A stretch of 64,000 nucleotides of DNA from positions 310,001 to 374,000 of the forward strand of contig NZ_LT629690.1 in the NCBI RefSeq assembly GCF_900102185.1, given 5' to 3'. Both the position numbers and the translations under genes were made by a program. The notes under the pieces are model-generated. The model did not search any database, had not been told where the DNA came from, and worked only from the letters and a program-made list of their open reading frames with translations. The stretch comes from Terriglobus roseus. Lineage in GTDB: Bacteria > Acidobacteriota > Terriglobia > Terriglobales > Acidobacteriaceae. Shown here one piece after another: positions 41,277 to 49,619 of this stretch. The first letter of the stretch is position 1. Every line of letters starts with the position of its first letter.

Positions 41277-41777
41277 TTAACGATCTTCCGGTAGCAGAAG
41301 AATAATCAGCAGAATGCCTTCAATGGTGACCATGCGGAATGCTGCTTCCTGACCATTCCATATCTTTGATTGCCACATCAGGAACCACTCCGCACCCACT
41401 TCCAGAAACGCTACCAGCCACAGCAAAATACCTGCGGTAAGCGCCACGACTCCCACAACCTTTGTCTGAGTGAAGACCTGCGGTGTGGCATTGCGTGCGC
41501 GGAACATTGCTGCTGCGGCCCACCAGCACAACATCATGTTCAACGCCTCATACGTAATGATGCCGAGGTAGAAAACCAGGTGTGTCCACGCCGGATGCAG
41601 CGCACGCCACATGCCTTTATTGCCGGGGAAGGTGGTGTCCATGTCCAGCACGTGATGCACGAACTGATAGTTCGATTGGAAGTCGGTGATGTTGTTGAAG
41701 ACCACGAGCGCAAAGAAGAATGCCATGGCCGCCATCAACACGGACTTGGCAATGCGGACAGTGGTTGTGAAATGCAA
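41277..41777 (-). CDS. DUF2165 family membrane protein
   Basis: A 166-residue protein with four predicted membrane helices. The pattern SVLMAAMAFFFALVVFNNITDFQSNYQFVHHVL (core NNITDFQSNYQFV) and TTFPGNKGMWRALHPAWTH are typical of DUF2165, whose role is unknown. TTG at 41777 is the start: AAGGAG lies six bases upstream, and the following codons give HFTTTVRIAKS. It stands alone between queH (converging) and the pseudokinase gene. Confidence 0.88.
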   Translation of the reverse strand: MHFTTTVRIAKSVLMAAMAFFFALVVFNNITDFQSNYQFVHHVLDMDTTFPGNKGMWRALHPAWTHLVFYLGIITYEALNMMLCWWAAAAMFRARNATPQVFTQTKVVGVVALTAGILLWLVAFLEVGAEWFLMWQSKIWNGQEAAFRMVTIEGILLIILLLPEDR

Positions 41778-41849
41778 GGATGACTCCTTGATTGTCAGGA
41801 TGCGACTGAGAACCAGATCATATCGCGATTTCTATTGCATGCAGGCAAA

Positions 41850-41880
41850 CACAACGGCGGCCTTGTGGGCCGCCGTTGTG
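41850..41880 (-). terminator. Stem-loop downstream of the pseudokinase gene
   Basis: A 13-bp perfect stem CACAACGGCGGCC/GGCCGCCGTTGTG with a five-base loop. It lies 20 bases beyond the stop of the minus-strand pseudokinase gene. The following T run is short (GTGTTTGC), so termination may be imperfect. Confidence 0.7.
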
Positions 41881-41900
41881 CTCTGTGTTTGTGATGTGTT

Positions 41901-43355
41901 CTAGAAGTTGCGTGCGTAGGTGTCTCTTGGCAGGCCGGATTGGCGGGCGCGGTTGCGAAGTGCGAATGCGCTGGATGAATCCAGTGGGCCGCCCAGTGCA
42001 ACGAAGTATGGCGCGTGACCAGTAGGGGAAAAGACCTGCGGTTGTAGCCCCATGTACTTCTGCTGGAGTTGCAGCGCTTTGGCCTGTGCCTGTTGCTCGT
42101 GATTGTAGGTGTAAGCGATCACGCGCCAGCCTGCTTGCGCTGTTGATGTGAGCAGCGAAGCCGTTGCGGAAGGTGACGGCGTCTTGGTCGCGGCTGGTTG
42201 CGCAGGTTGTGGCTGTGCTTCGACGGGTGCTTGCGCGACCACAGCAGCGTGCGTTTCTGACGGCGTTGGTTCGCTGTTGTGGAAGGTCATCCACATGACG
42301 ATTGCGAAGAGCGCTAGGAGTGAGCCGGAGATTGCATAGGCCTTGCGGCTGATGGGACGCGGCATGAGGGGCCGCATTCGCTTCCACATCGCGGATGCTG
42401 CGGACTCCGTGCCTGCCTGATAACGCGGTTCATTGCGCAGGCTTCCTAAGCCCACGTCGAACGGATCATCTGACTTTGTTGTGGATGGTTGGGTGCGACG
42501 TGGTTCTGATGCAGCAGTCTTTGCGGATGCTTCGCGGCTTGCCAGGGCTCCCAGTACCGCATCGGGAGAGTTCGCTGCGCTTTGCGAAGCGGGCTGCGGT
42601 TTGACGGCGTTGGATGGCTGCTCATTCGCAACAGCAGCAACTGGCGCTGGCTTTGCGATGGGAGCAGGCTTCAAGTTGTTTAGGATGTCGACGACACCTT
42701 GCGCCGTTATGGTGCCATTGAGTGCATTGGGAACGATGCGATCCATAGGGCTTGGCAGCTTCATAGATGCCGGCCCTTGCCATTCAAGTGCAAGACAACG
42801 CAGCAGCAGCAGCCCCAGGTCGCGGACATCGCGCTTGCGCAGAGCTTCATGTGATTCAGGCGTGTCGGCTTCAAAATCGCCGATGCATTCGCGGGCGCAA
42901 TCGCTACGCAGTTTCACCACTTCGCCATGGGCGTAAACGTTGGAGGCATCCAGATGCTCATGGATGAGTTCTGTGGCGTGCAGTGCGGCGAGTGCACCTG
43001 CCACGGCTTCTGCTACTTCTTTTGTTTCGTCGAGTGTCAGTGGGCGGTCGCGCAGCACGTCGGCCAGGCTGGCATCGATGGGCTCTAACAGGCAGCAGGC
43101 AAGTGGAACGCTGTCAAACGTGATCTGTCCGCAATGCTTGATAGCCTGCAGATTGGGATGCGTGACGGCAGAGATCTTTCGCCATCTGCCTACGAGTTCG
43201 CTCTCGTCAAAGTGTGATTCGGTCAGGCGTAGCAGGGCCGGTTGGCCATCGGGCGTTGTGGTGCTGAAGAAGGCGCTACGACCTTCAGAGCGGAGTAGCC
43301 GGAGGATGGGGTAACCGGCAAGAACATTGTCTTCGTATTCGGTCCATAGGTGCAT
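41901..43355 (-). CDS. Predicted pseudokinase with membrane helix and C-terminal SPOR domain
   Basis: A 484-residue protein. Residues 1-230 look like a Ser/Thr kinase fold (GYPILRLLRSEGRSAFF as glycine-rich-loop region, GALAALHATELIHEHLDASNVYAHG as the catalytic loop). Key residues are absent: HRDxxxxN is replaced by HEHLDASNV (residues 132-140), DFG by a segment reading RSDCA (150-154), and no VAIK-type lysine is seen in LLRL. A Pro/Ala-rich linker leads to one membrane helix (about 338-357) and a SPOR domain (about 408-480, GWRVIAYTYNHEQQAQ), which binds denuded septal peptidoglycan. It may link a cytosolic signal to cell division or wall sites; this is inference. Confidence 0.78.
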   Translation of the reverse strand: MHLWTEYEDNVLAGYPILRLLRSEGRSAFFSTTTPDGQPALLRLTESHFDESELVGRWRKISAVTHPNLQAIKHCGQITFDSVPLACCLLEPIDASLADVLRDRPLTLDETKEVAEAVAGALAALHATELIHEHLDASNVYAHGEVVKLRSDCARECIGDFEADTPESHEALRKRDVRDLGLLLLRCLALEWQGPASMKLPSPMDRIVPNALNGTITAQGVVDILNNLKPAPIAKPAPVAAVANEQPSNAVKPQPASQSAANSPDAVLGALASREASAKTAASEPRRTQPSTTKSDDPFDVGLGSLRNEPRYQAGTESAASAMWKRMRPLMPRPISRKAYAISGSLLALFAIVMWMTFHNSEPTPSETHAAVVAQAPVEAQPQPAQPAATKTPSPSATASLLTSTAQAGWRVIAYTYNHEQQAQAKALQLQQKYMGLQPQVFSPTGHAPYFVALGGPLDSSSAFALRNRARQSGLPRDTYARNF

Positions 43356-43411
43356 ACGTCACGATCCTGGGGGATTGAATTCTCAAGGGATCACGTGCAC
43401 GTTATTCACCA

Positions 43412-43446
43412 AAACGAAACAACAGCAATCATGCGGTGTTTCGTTT
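43412..43446. repeat. 10-bp inverted repeat upstream of the pseudokinase gene
   Basis: AAACGAAACA (43412-43421) and TGTTTCGTTT (43437-43446) form a perfect inverted repeat with a 15-base spacer, about 60-90 bases before the pseudokinase start. It may be an operator or RNA hairpin. The 233-base gap it lies in holds no gene. Confidence 0.4.
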
Positions 43447-43588
43447 GCTCTGTTATTACTCGCAGGGAAATTCCTGCCGCATTTCATGCGAAACGGGAAG
43501 ATTATCGGCATCTTTCGAGATACTGCGTCACCTCGTGCCTTCTCATCTGGTGAACATTGCTTGCGTTTCGATGAAATCGCACTAAGTG

Positions 43589-45130
43589 CTAGCCAGCTTC
43601 GCCCGCTTTCGGATTGGGCTTGGGATCGGTGCGGTGATAGCCCTCGGCAAGCTGCTTGCGACTGCGTTGTTCAATCAGATTCGGGTCTTGACCGAGTTCT
43701 GCAACCAACACCTTGTGCATGTTCACAATGCGTTGTTTGTGTTCAGGCAATGAAGCCAGGTTGTGAAGCTCCTTGGGATCGTCGGGGAGGAAGTACAGTT
43801 CGTGTTCGTCTGGATGTTGCGCGTCAATCACGCAGTGGTAGACGTATTTCCAGTCGCCCTGGCGAACCATGGCATAGCCGCTGGAGGTGAACTGCGCCCA
43901 GTACTCACTGACAGCTGTGTCCTTCCACTTGTGCGTGGAGTTATCCATCCATGCGAGCATCGAGATGCCGTTCCAATCTTTTGGTGCAGTGCCGCCGCCA
44001 ACTTCAATCAGTGTTTGCACCAGGTCCAGATGTGAGCTCGCGCCTTTGCGTCGCTGACCACCCTTCCAGCGTTTGGGATAACTCACGATGAGCGGTACAC
44101 GTGCGGCGGTTTCAAACATGTTGTTCTTCCACCACATGCCATGCTCGCCCATGTTTTCGCCGTGGTCACTGCTGTACACAATGATGGTGTTCTCCGCGAT
44201 GTGCGGGTGTGCCTCAAGCGCGGCGAGCACTTTGCCAATCTCGTCATCGACCCAGTTGGTCAGGCCGTAGTAGCACTCGCGTCCTTGCTTTACGACGGCG
44301 TCTGGAACGCCAATCTCTTGGAAGCCTGCGCGCTGCACCTTGTAGTTCAGTGGCAAGGAATCAAGGTAGCCCTCGGGAATCTCCGGCATGGGCACCTTGT
44401 CCTTGTAACGATCGAAGTATTGCTGCGGCACGGTCAGAGGGAAGTGCGGCGCGAGATAGCCAACGAAGAGGAACCATGGCTCGTCCGCGTCCTTGTGCTG
44501 TGCGAAGAAGTCCAATGTTCCTGCGGTGACCTTCTGGTCGTGATTCATGATGCTGGAGTGGTCACCGGGATGGAACGATTCGAAGCGGTCAGAGAGGGAA
44601 GATTGCGTCAGATGCGTGGGCGCATCGCGATGGCCTTCGCCGGTCTTGTAGTTGTTGTTGAAGTTGCCGCCCCACTCAATGAATCCGTAACGCCGCGTGT
44701 AGTCGTAATGCTGCTTGCCGCATAGATAGCTCTTGTAACCTGCGGCATTCAGCACGCGTGGCAACGTGGCCATGTTGGCATCGGGCAGTTCGCTGGTAAG
44801 TCCCCACGCATCCACACGCGAGGCATACTTGCCCGCGGTCAACGATGCGCGCGAAGGCACACACAGGGGCGAGTTGCAGTAATGCGTGTCAAAGGTAATA
44901 CCTTTGGCCGCAAGCGAATCGATGTGCGGCGTCTGCACCAGCTTGTTGCCGTACGCACCGGTGATGGCGTAGTTGTGCTCATCCGACATGATCCAAAGGA
45001 TGTTCGGCTTCTTCTTAGTTGTGGACTTGGGAGCAGCATGTGCAGCTTGTGCTGCAGCAAGAACGGCTGCGCTTGCGGCGGTATCGCGGAGAAACTTGCG
45101 TCGGGAGAGTTTGGCTTGGTCGAAGTTCAT
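43589..45130 (-). CDS. Secreted sulfatase (formylglycine type)
   Basis: A 513-residue alkaline-phosphatase-superfamily enzyme with a twin-arginine leader (LSRRKFLRDTAASAAVLA). PNILWIMSDEH provides the first metal ligands (D50). The Cys-type sulfatase signature LCVPSRASLTAG (C90) is the site converted to formylglycine. YSSDHGENMGEHGMWWKN provides further metal ligands. The substrate is a sulfate ester, perhaps on a polysaccharide, but is not determinable. A formylglycine-generating enzyme is required and is not in the window. The start at 45130 begins the Tat signal. It is 35 bases downstream of the cupin gene and likely co-transcribed. Confidence 0.93.
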   Translation of the reverse strand: MNFDQAKLSRRKFLRDTAASAAVLAAAQAAHAAPKSTTKKKPNILWIMSDEHNYAITGAYGNKLVQTPHIDSLAAKGITFDTHYCNSPLCVPSRASLTAGKYASRVDAWGLTSELPDANMATLPRVLNAAGYKSYLCGKQHYDYTRRYGFIEWGGNFNNNYKTGEGHRDAPTHLTQSSLSDRFESFHPGDHSSIMNHDQKVTAGTLDFFAQHKDADEPWFLFVGYLAPHFPLTVPQQYFDRYKDKVPMPEIPEGYLDSLPLNYKVQRAGFQEIGVPDAVVKQGRECYYGLTNWVDDEIGKVLAALEAHPHIAENTIIVYSSDHGENMGEHGMWWKNNMFETAARVPLIVSYPKRWKGGQRRKGASSHLDLVQTLIEVGGGTAPKDWNGISMLAWMDNSTHKWKDTAVSEYWAQFTSSGYAMVRQGDWKYVYHCVIDAQHPDEHELYFLPDDPKELHNLASLPEHKQRIVNMHKVLVAELGQDPNLIEQRSRKQLAEGYHRTDPKPNPKAGEAG

Positions 45131-45165
45131 TCGTAGCTTTGCTCCCGTAGAGTGTACTGCGAAGA

Positions 45166-45600
45166 TTAGTCGCGGCCGATGGCGATGACGTAGTAGTTCG
45201 CTGCGACGTCGCCCACGCATTTGACCGCGTGGGGTACGTTTGAGGCTACGAAGAAAACGCCTCCGGGGCCTGCGGTCGTCTTTTGGCCGTTGTTGTCGAA
45301 CTCAAGTTGGCCTGACCGCACCAGCATCAATTCCGAGTGGCGGTGGTGGTGGGATGGGTGTGGCATCTGCCCTGGCGGCAGAGTGGTCTCGTGGACTTCC
45401 AGGGCTTCGCCTGTTGCAATCAAGCCGTGAAGCACTACCTGGTCCACTTGTCCGCTTGGAAATGGCACCGTGGGCAAGGCAGAGAACTGGTAGACCTTTG
45501 ACTCAGTGAGTCGTGGTGCGCCTTCTGCCTCGGCACGGCGACCGGTTGCGTTCACAAGTGCCGAGGCGGAGAGTGCGGCGATCATCTGTCGTCTATTCAT
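45166..45600 (-). CDS. Exported cupin-domain protein
   Basis: A 144-residue protein with an N-terminal RR leader (NRRQMIAALSASALVNATG), followed by a single cupin domain: HETTLPPGQMPHPSHHHRH with the first metal-binding histidines, SELMLVRSGQLEF, and GGVFFVASNVPHAVKCVG with the last His. It may bind a metal and a small ligand, or be an isomerase or dioxygenase-like enzyme; function is unknown. It lies upstream of the sulfatase gene and 48 bases after rnj. Its start codon is buried in a long hairpin (45593-45625), suggesting translational control. Confidence 0.85.
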   Translation of the reverse strand: MNRRQMIAALSASALVNATGRRAEAEGAPRLTESKVYQFSALPTVPFPSGQVDQVVLHGLIATGEALEVHETTLPPGQMPHPSHHHRHSELMLVRSGQLEFDNNGQKTTAGPGGVFFVASNVPHAVKCVGDVAANYYVIAIGRD

Positions 45601-45625
45601 AGGAAACCTCGTTCCCTATGAATAG
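45593..45625 (-). promoter_or_regulatory. 15-bp hairpin enclosing the cupin start codon
   Basis: On the minus-strand RNA, CUAUUCAUAGGGAAC pairs with GUUUCCUAUGAAUAG around a GAG loop. All 15 pairs form if one G-U wobble is allowed; at DNA level it is a 14 of 15 inverted repeat. The AUG of the cupin gene is inside the 3' arm, and the GAACGAGG Shine-Dalgarno spans the 5' arm and loop. It would block initiation unless melted or cleaved. Confidence 0.7.
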
Positions 45626-45648
45626 AGCCTCAGCACGGCGACCGTGTA

Positions 45649-47310
45649 TCAGATCTCCAGAATCACCGGCATGATCATTGGTCTGCGCTGCGTGTTCTTC
45701 TGGATGTAGCGCTTCAGGTCGGCGCGGATTTTTTCCTTGATCAGGATCCAGTCGCGCTTCTCTTCTGCGCTGCTTTCTTCCAATGTGCGGCCGATGATGT
45801 TGCGGGCGTCGGACATGATGCCCTCTTCGTTTACGGCGAATCCGCGGGTCACGATTTCTGGAGGTCCGGCCTGCTTGCCCGTCATCTTGTCGATGGTGAT
45901 GATGGCCATCACCAATCCCGCTTCGCTCAGGTGGCGGCGATCGCGGATGATGATGTCTTCCACCACATCAGCAGTGGAGCCAGAGTCGATGAGGATGCGT
46001 CCGCTGGCGACTTTGCCGGTCTTCTCAATGGATGTTCCGGTCAATTCCAACACTTCGCCATCTTCAATGAGCATGGCCTTTTCTGGGATGCCGGTGCCTA
46101 CAGCGATTTCGACGTGCTGCGTCAGGTGGCGATAGTCGCCATGGACGGGCACGAAGAACTTGGGGCGCAGCAGGTTGATCATCAGGCGCAGTTCTTCCTG
46201 TGATGCGTGGCCGCTGACGTGGATGAGGCCGCTCTTGCCGTCGTCGTGGATGACCTTTGCCTTGCGGCGGTAGAGGTGATCGATGACGTTGTAGATGGGC
46301 TTCTCGTTACCGGGAATGACGCGTGAGGAGAAGATCACGGTGTCGCCGGGTTCAATGCGCGCGTGCTTGTGGTTGTCCACTGCAGCGCGGCTGAGCGCGG
46401 ACATGGGTTCGCCCTGCGTTCCGCTGATGAGCACGCAGACCTGTTCCGGCGGCAGGTCCTTGATCTGGCCACTATGGATGAGGAGGCCCTGCGGCGGATC
46501 GATGTAGCCCAGATCCATAGCGATCTCGGTGGAGTTGTCCATAGAGCGGCCGATCAGCGCGACCTTGCGGTTGTGCTTGTGCGCCAGTTCCATTGCCAGC
46601 TTGATGCGGTGGATGGACGACGAGAAGCAGGAGAAGAAGAGGCGCTTCTCGGTGCGCGCAAAGATTTCGTCCAGCCTCGGCTTCACGGCGAGTTCGCCGG
46701 GCGTGTAGCCGGGGCGGTCGCAGTTGGTGCTGTCCTGCAGCAGCAGGAGGACGCCTTCTTTGCCCAGTTCCGCGAAGGAGTGCAGGTCAAAGGGCTTGCC
46801 GTCAGGCGAACTGAGGTCGATCTTGAAGTCGCCGGTGTGGACGATGGTTCCCACGGGCGTGCGAATGGCCAGCGCAACGCAATCTACTAGCGAATGGGTA
46901 ACGCGGATGGGCGAAATCTTGAACGGCCCCAGGACGAAGTTCTCGCCGGGCAGCATCTCGATCAGATCAGCGTCGTCCAACAGCTTGTGCTCTTCGAGCT
47001 TGCCTTCCACGTAGGTCAGCGTGAACTCGGTGCCATAGACCGGAACGTTCAACTGCGACAGGATGCGGGGCAGGCCGCCTATGTGGTCCTCGTGGCCGTG
47101 CGTGAGGATGATGCCGCGGACCTTGTCTCGGTTTTCCAGCAGATAGGTAATGTCGGGCACGACAATGTCAACACCGAGGAGGTCGTCCTCGGGGAACATC
47201 AGGCCGGCGTCGATGACGATGATGTCGTCTTTCCACTGGATGGCCATGCAGTTCATGCCGAACTCGCCCAGACCGCCCAGCGGGATTACTTTCAGTGTTT
47301 CGTTACCCAT
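45649..47310 (-). CDS. rnj: Ribonuclease J
   Basis: A 553-residue metallo-beta-lactamase/beta-CASP nuclease for 5'-3' exonuclease and endonuclease mRNA processing. HGHEDHIGG (H71, H73, D75, H76) is the zinc motif. The beta-CASP part contains FFSCFSSSIHRIKLAMELA, LIGRSMDNS and ISGTQGEPMSAL, and the later HVSGHASQEEL and VPVHGDYRHL motifs complete the site. The C-terminal domain supports dimer or tetramer formation. A TACCCT box (47324-47319) ends eight bases before the ATG, suggesting a nearly leaderless message. Together with RNase E/G at 5.8-9.2 kb, the organism has both decay nucleases. Confidence 0.96.
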   Translation of the reverse strand: MGNETLKVIPLGGLGEFGMNCMAIQWKDDIIVIDAGLMFPEDDLLGVDIVVPDITYLLENRDKVRGIILTHGHEDHIGGLPRILSQLNVPVYGTEFTLTYVEGKLEEHKLLDDADLIEMLPGENFVLGPFKISPIRVTHSLVDCVALAIRTPVGTIVHTGDFKIDLSSPDGKPFDLHSFAELGKEGVLLLLQDSTNCDRPGYTPGELAVKPRLDEIFARTEKRLFFSCFSSSIHRIKLAMELAHKHNRKVALIGRSMDNSTEIAMDLGYIDPPQGLLIHSGQIKDLPPEQVCVLISGTQGEPMSALSRAAVDNHKHARIEPGDTVIFSSRVIPGNEKPIYNVIDHLYRRKAKVIHDDGKSGLIHVSGHASQEELRLMINLLRPKFFVPVHGDYRHLTQHVEIAVGTGIPEKAMLIEDGEVLELTGTSIEKTGKVASGRILIDSGSTADVVEDIIIRDRRHLSEAGLVMAIITIDKMTGKQAGPPEIVTRGFAVNEEGIMSDARNIIGRTLEESSAEEKRDWILIKEKIRADLKRYIQKNTQRRPMIMPVILEI

Positions 47311-47362
47311 GGACTTTCAGGGTAGCACTCTGGGGGTGGGCATTGGCCAGATTGAGGGGCAT

Positions 47363-48709
47363 TTAGGGTCTTGAAGCGTTGGGCAACGGGGTCACTGCAA
47401 AGGGCGCGGACTTCTGTTCATGCTGTACACCGGCTAAGGCCGCATCGTTGCCATCTGTAAAGGGATAGCGCAATGCAAGAAAGAACATAACGGCCAGGAC
47501 AACGGCTTTTGACTGGCCGTAGAGATCCCGTCCGCCGATGTAAATGAACAGTTCCGGGGAGAGCACCAGGGCGAAGCAGGCCATGGTGGCGGTTGCTCCG
47601 GGAATGCGTCTGCCTTCCATGGCAGCTTCCGCAATCGCCAGGACAATCCATGCAAACGGGATATAGAGGAGCTCCAGCGTGTAATCCAACGACATCGTAG
47701 GCGCAGAGACGCAGGCCAGTGCAATGAACAAGACCTGATTTGCCCGCGGCATCTTCCATACCCGCGCGAAGAAGGCCACCATGAGGACAACGCCCAGTGT
47801 GGGCAGGTAAACCTTGAGGATGGGCATAAGGATGGACGGATGGCCGTCCAAAAGCAGGTGCAGAAAACCGCAGAAGGAATGCTCAAACATGGCTGCGCCC
47901 GGCCACGCGAAGGCTGGCGCCAGATTCAGGGCGCCGAAGATGTGGACACCCTCGGAGACTCGTCGGTTCGCTTCCAAAACATTTGGCCCAAGATAGGCCA
48001 GTGACGCCACGGTGACTCCAGCGAATACTGCGATGGAGAGAAGCATCGGCATGAATTTACGGGGACGCAGGCACAGAGCCAGGAACAGCATCGGATAAAT
48101 TTTTGCCGAACCGAAGATACCGATCAGGACGGCGAAAAGCCACCAGTTTCGACGGTAATAGGCCCAAAGCGCCACTGCGACGCCCACCCACAGCAAAGCC
48201 TCGATGTTGCCCTGGTGCAATGCGTAATCGACGGGCCAACTGCAGACGAGAGCGGTAAGCAGGAACAAGAATGACTGCTTTGCATTGATGCCGCGTTCCT
48301 GCAAGGCGCGATGCATCCGCATGCACATGAGCGCAATGGCGGCCAGTGCGATTCCTACCAGCGCATAGCAGCTTCTTGCGAAGATGCGAGCGGGGCCTGC
48401 AAACCAATGCAGGAAGACATACACGAAGATCGCCGGAGCGGGGTAGTAATAACGAACGCCCTCCGTGTACATAGTCGGAGAGTGGATGATGTCCACCTTC
48501 CCGATGTAGGCGTACACATCGCCAAACCAATCCTTGGTGTAGATGGCCGAAGGCAGACCATGCTGCGGCACATGCACCAGCAACACACGCAGCACCACGC
48601 TCAGGATGGAGAGCGCAAGGCACACAAGGCTGATGATCATGAACCATCGCAACTCCGTAGGCAAAGCCGGGAGAGTGCGAGACGAGCGTGCGTTCGAAGC
48701 GGTTTGCAT
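47363..48709 (-). CDS. GT87-like (DUF2029) integral membrane glycosyltransferase
   Basis: A 448-residue protein with about 10-12 membrane helices, matching the GT-C mannosyltransferase-like family (DUF2029/GT87): DWFGDVYAYIGKVDIIHS and VRYYYPAPAIFVYVF near the N-terminus, DYALHQGNIEALLWVGVA, and GIFGSAKIYPMLFLALCL. It would use a polyprenyl-phosphate sugar and act on the periplasmic side; the acceptor is unknown. A -10-like TAACCT lies about 70 bases upstream. It is likely transcribed independently of rnj, which follows. Confidence 0.85.
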   Translation of the reverse strand: MQTASNARSSRTLPALPTELRWFMIISLVCLALSILSVVLRVLLVHVPQHGLPSAIYTKDWFGDVYAYIGKVDIIHSPTMYTEGVRYYYPAPAIFVYVFLHWFAGPARIFARSCYALVGIALAAIALMCMRMHRALQERGINAKQSFLFLLTALVCSWPVDYALHQGNIEALLWVGVAVALWAYYRRNWWLFAVLIGIFGSAKIYPMLFLALCLRPRKFMPMLLSIAVFAGVTVASLAYLGPNVLEANRRVSEGVHIFGALNLAPAFAWPGAAMFEHSFCGFLHLLLDGHPSILMPILKVYLPTLGVVLMVAFFARVWKMPRANQVLFIALACVSAPTMSLDYTLELLYIPFAWIVLAIAEAAMEGRRIPGATATMACFALVLSPELFIYIGGRDLYGQSKAVVLAVMFFLALRYPFTDGNDAALAGVQHEQKSAPFAVTPLPNASRP

Positions 48710-48856
48710 ATCTTTAGATCGCCAGTACCAGGTGTGCAGTGGGGGAGCCGCAGCTCTGTCTTCGTCGCCGATGGACTTCAGGTTAGCATCGGTAGGTTTG
48801 GCGTTCGATGGACGTGTCTTTACGATTTAGAACTTCAGGCACAGAGCGGCGGCTGC

Positions 48857-49585
48857 CTACTCAGCTTGCGGTTGTTGGATTGCACTCGCCTGCGCGTCCA
48901 TGGAGCGCTTCAGGTGGCCGCAGCGATAGCCCATGTAGCTTTTCCACGGGGCGATGAGCAGGAATAGCAGGCAGGCGGTGGCAGCGCGGTTGGGCATGGT
49001 GAGGGCCACAATGCAGACCAGCACGCCAATGGTTGCTGTTCCGCTTTCCTCCAGGATGAAGTTGCGCGTTAGCCCACGCTCCAGCGGCGTAAATTGCAGC
49101 GCCTCCCGCTGACGATAGCCATTGGCGTATAGCGCGGCGAATAGGTAGTAGATTGTGGCGAAGCCACCCGCATACAGCACTACCAGTTCCTGCATCTTGC
49201 CGATTTCCAACTGGCCACTCTGCCCGAAGGCCGACAGAAACAAGAACTTCAACGGATAGACATAAAACAAAATGACGAACAGCAGCATGCCGTTCAGCCA
49301 GAGCGTCCCGGCGTCGTGCGTCCCAAGGCGACGGAAGATGTTGAAGTGGCCGAACCACACCAGCATCAGCAGGAGAAAGCTCACGCCAAAGGGAACAAAC
49401 CCCGCAAGAAGATGATGCAGCTCGCCGAAATCGCGTGGGACTTCGAGCGAGACGACGAGCAGCGTGAGCGCAAAGCCGAAGACAACGTCAGAGAATCCGT
49501 CCAGGCGAGAAAAGCCAAGTCCCCGCAGGCGAAAGCCGTCACTGTCGTAATGCTCGTGGTCGTCGTGCAACAGCGTTCGCAGCAT
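48857..49585 (-). CDS. TMEM175/DUF1211-type membrane protein (predicted potassium channel)
   Basis: A 242-residue protein with six predicted membrane helices. The first helix carries RLDGFSDVVFGFALTLLVV, the F-S-D motif that defines the pore helix of bacterial TMEM175 channels, and a second block WFGHFNIFRRLG resembles the loop after helix three. Bacterial TMEM175 proteins are tetrameric potassium channels. The start at 49585 is chosen as the first ATG before the HDDHEHYD segment; an upstream in-frame extension is not typical. It is the last gene of the minus-strand block, after dapD. Confidence 0.82.
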   Translation of the reverse strand: MLRTLLHDDHEHYDSDGFRLRGLGFSRLDGFSDVVFGFALTLLVVSLEVPRDFGELHHLLAGFVPFGVSFLLLMLVWFGHFNIFRRLGTHDAGTLWLNGMLLFVILFYVYPLKFLFLSAFGQSGQLEIGKMQELVVLYAGGFATIYYLFAALYANGYRQREALQFTPLERGLTRNFILEESGTATIGVLVCIVALTMPNRAATACLLFLLIAPWKSYMGYRCGHLKRSMDAQASAIQQPQAE

Positions 49586-49619
49586 CGGCTCTCTCCGGCG
49601 GGGATTCGGATGGATGTTC

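Noticed and set aside
43327-43890. 187-codon plus-strand frame spanning the pseudokinase-sulfatase gap
   Set aside because: It runs through the ends of two convincing minus-strand genes and shows no domain.
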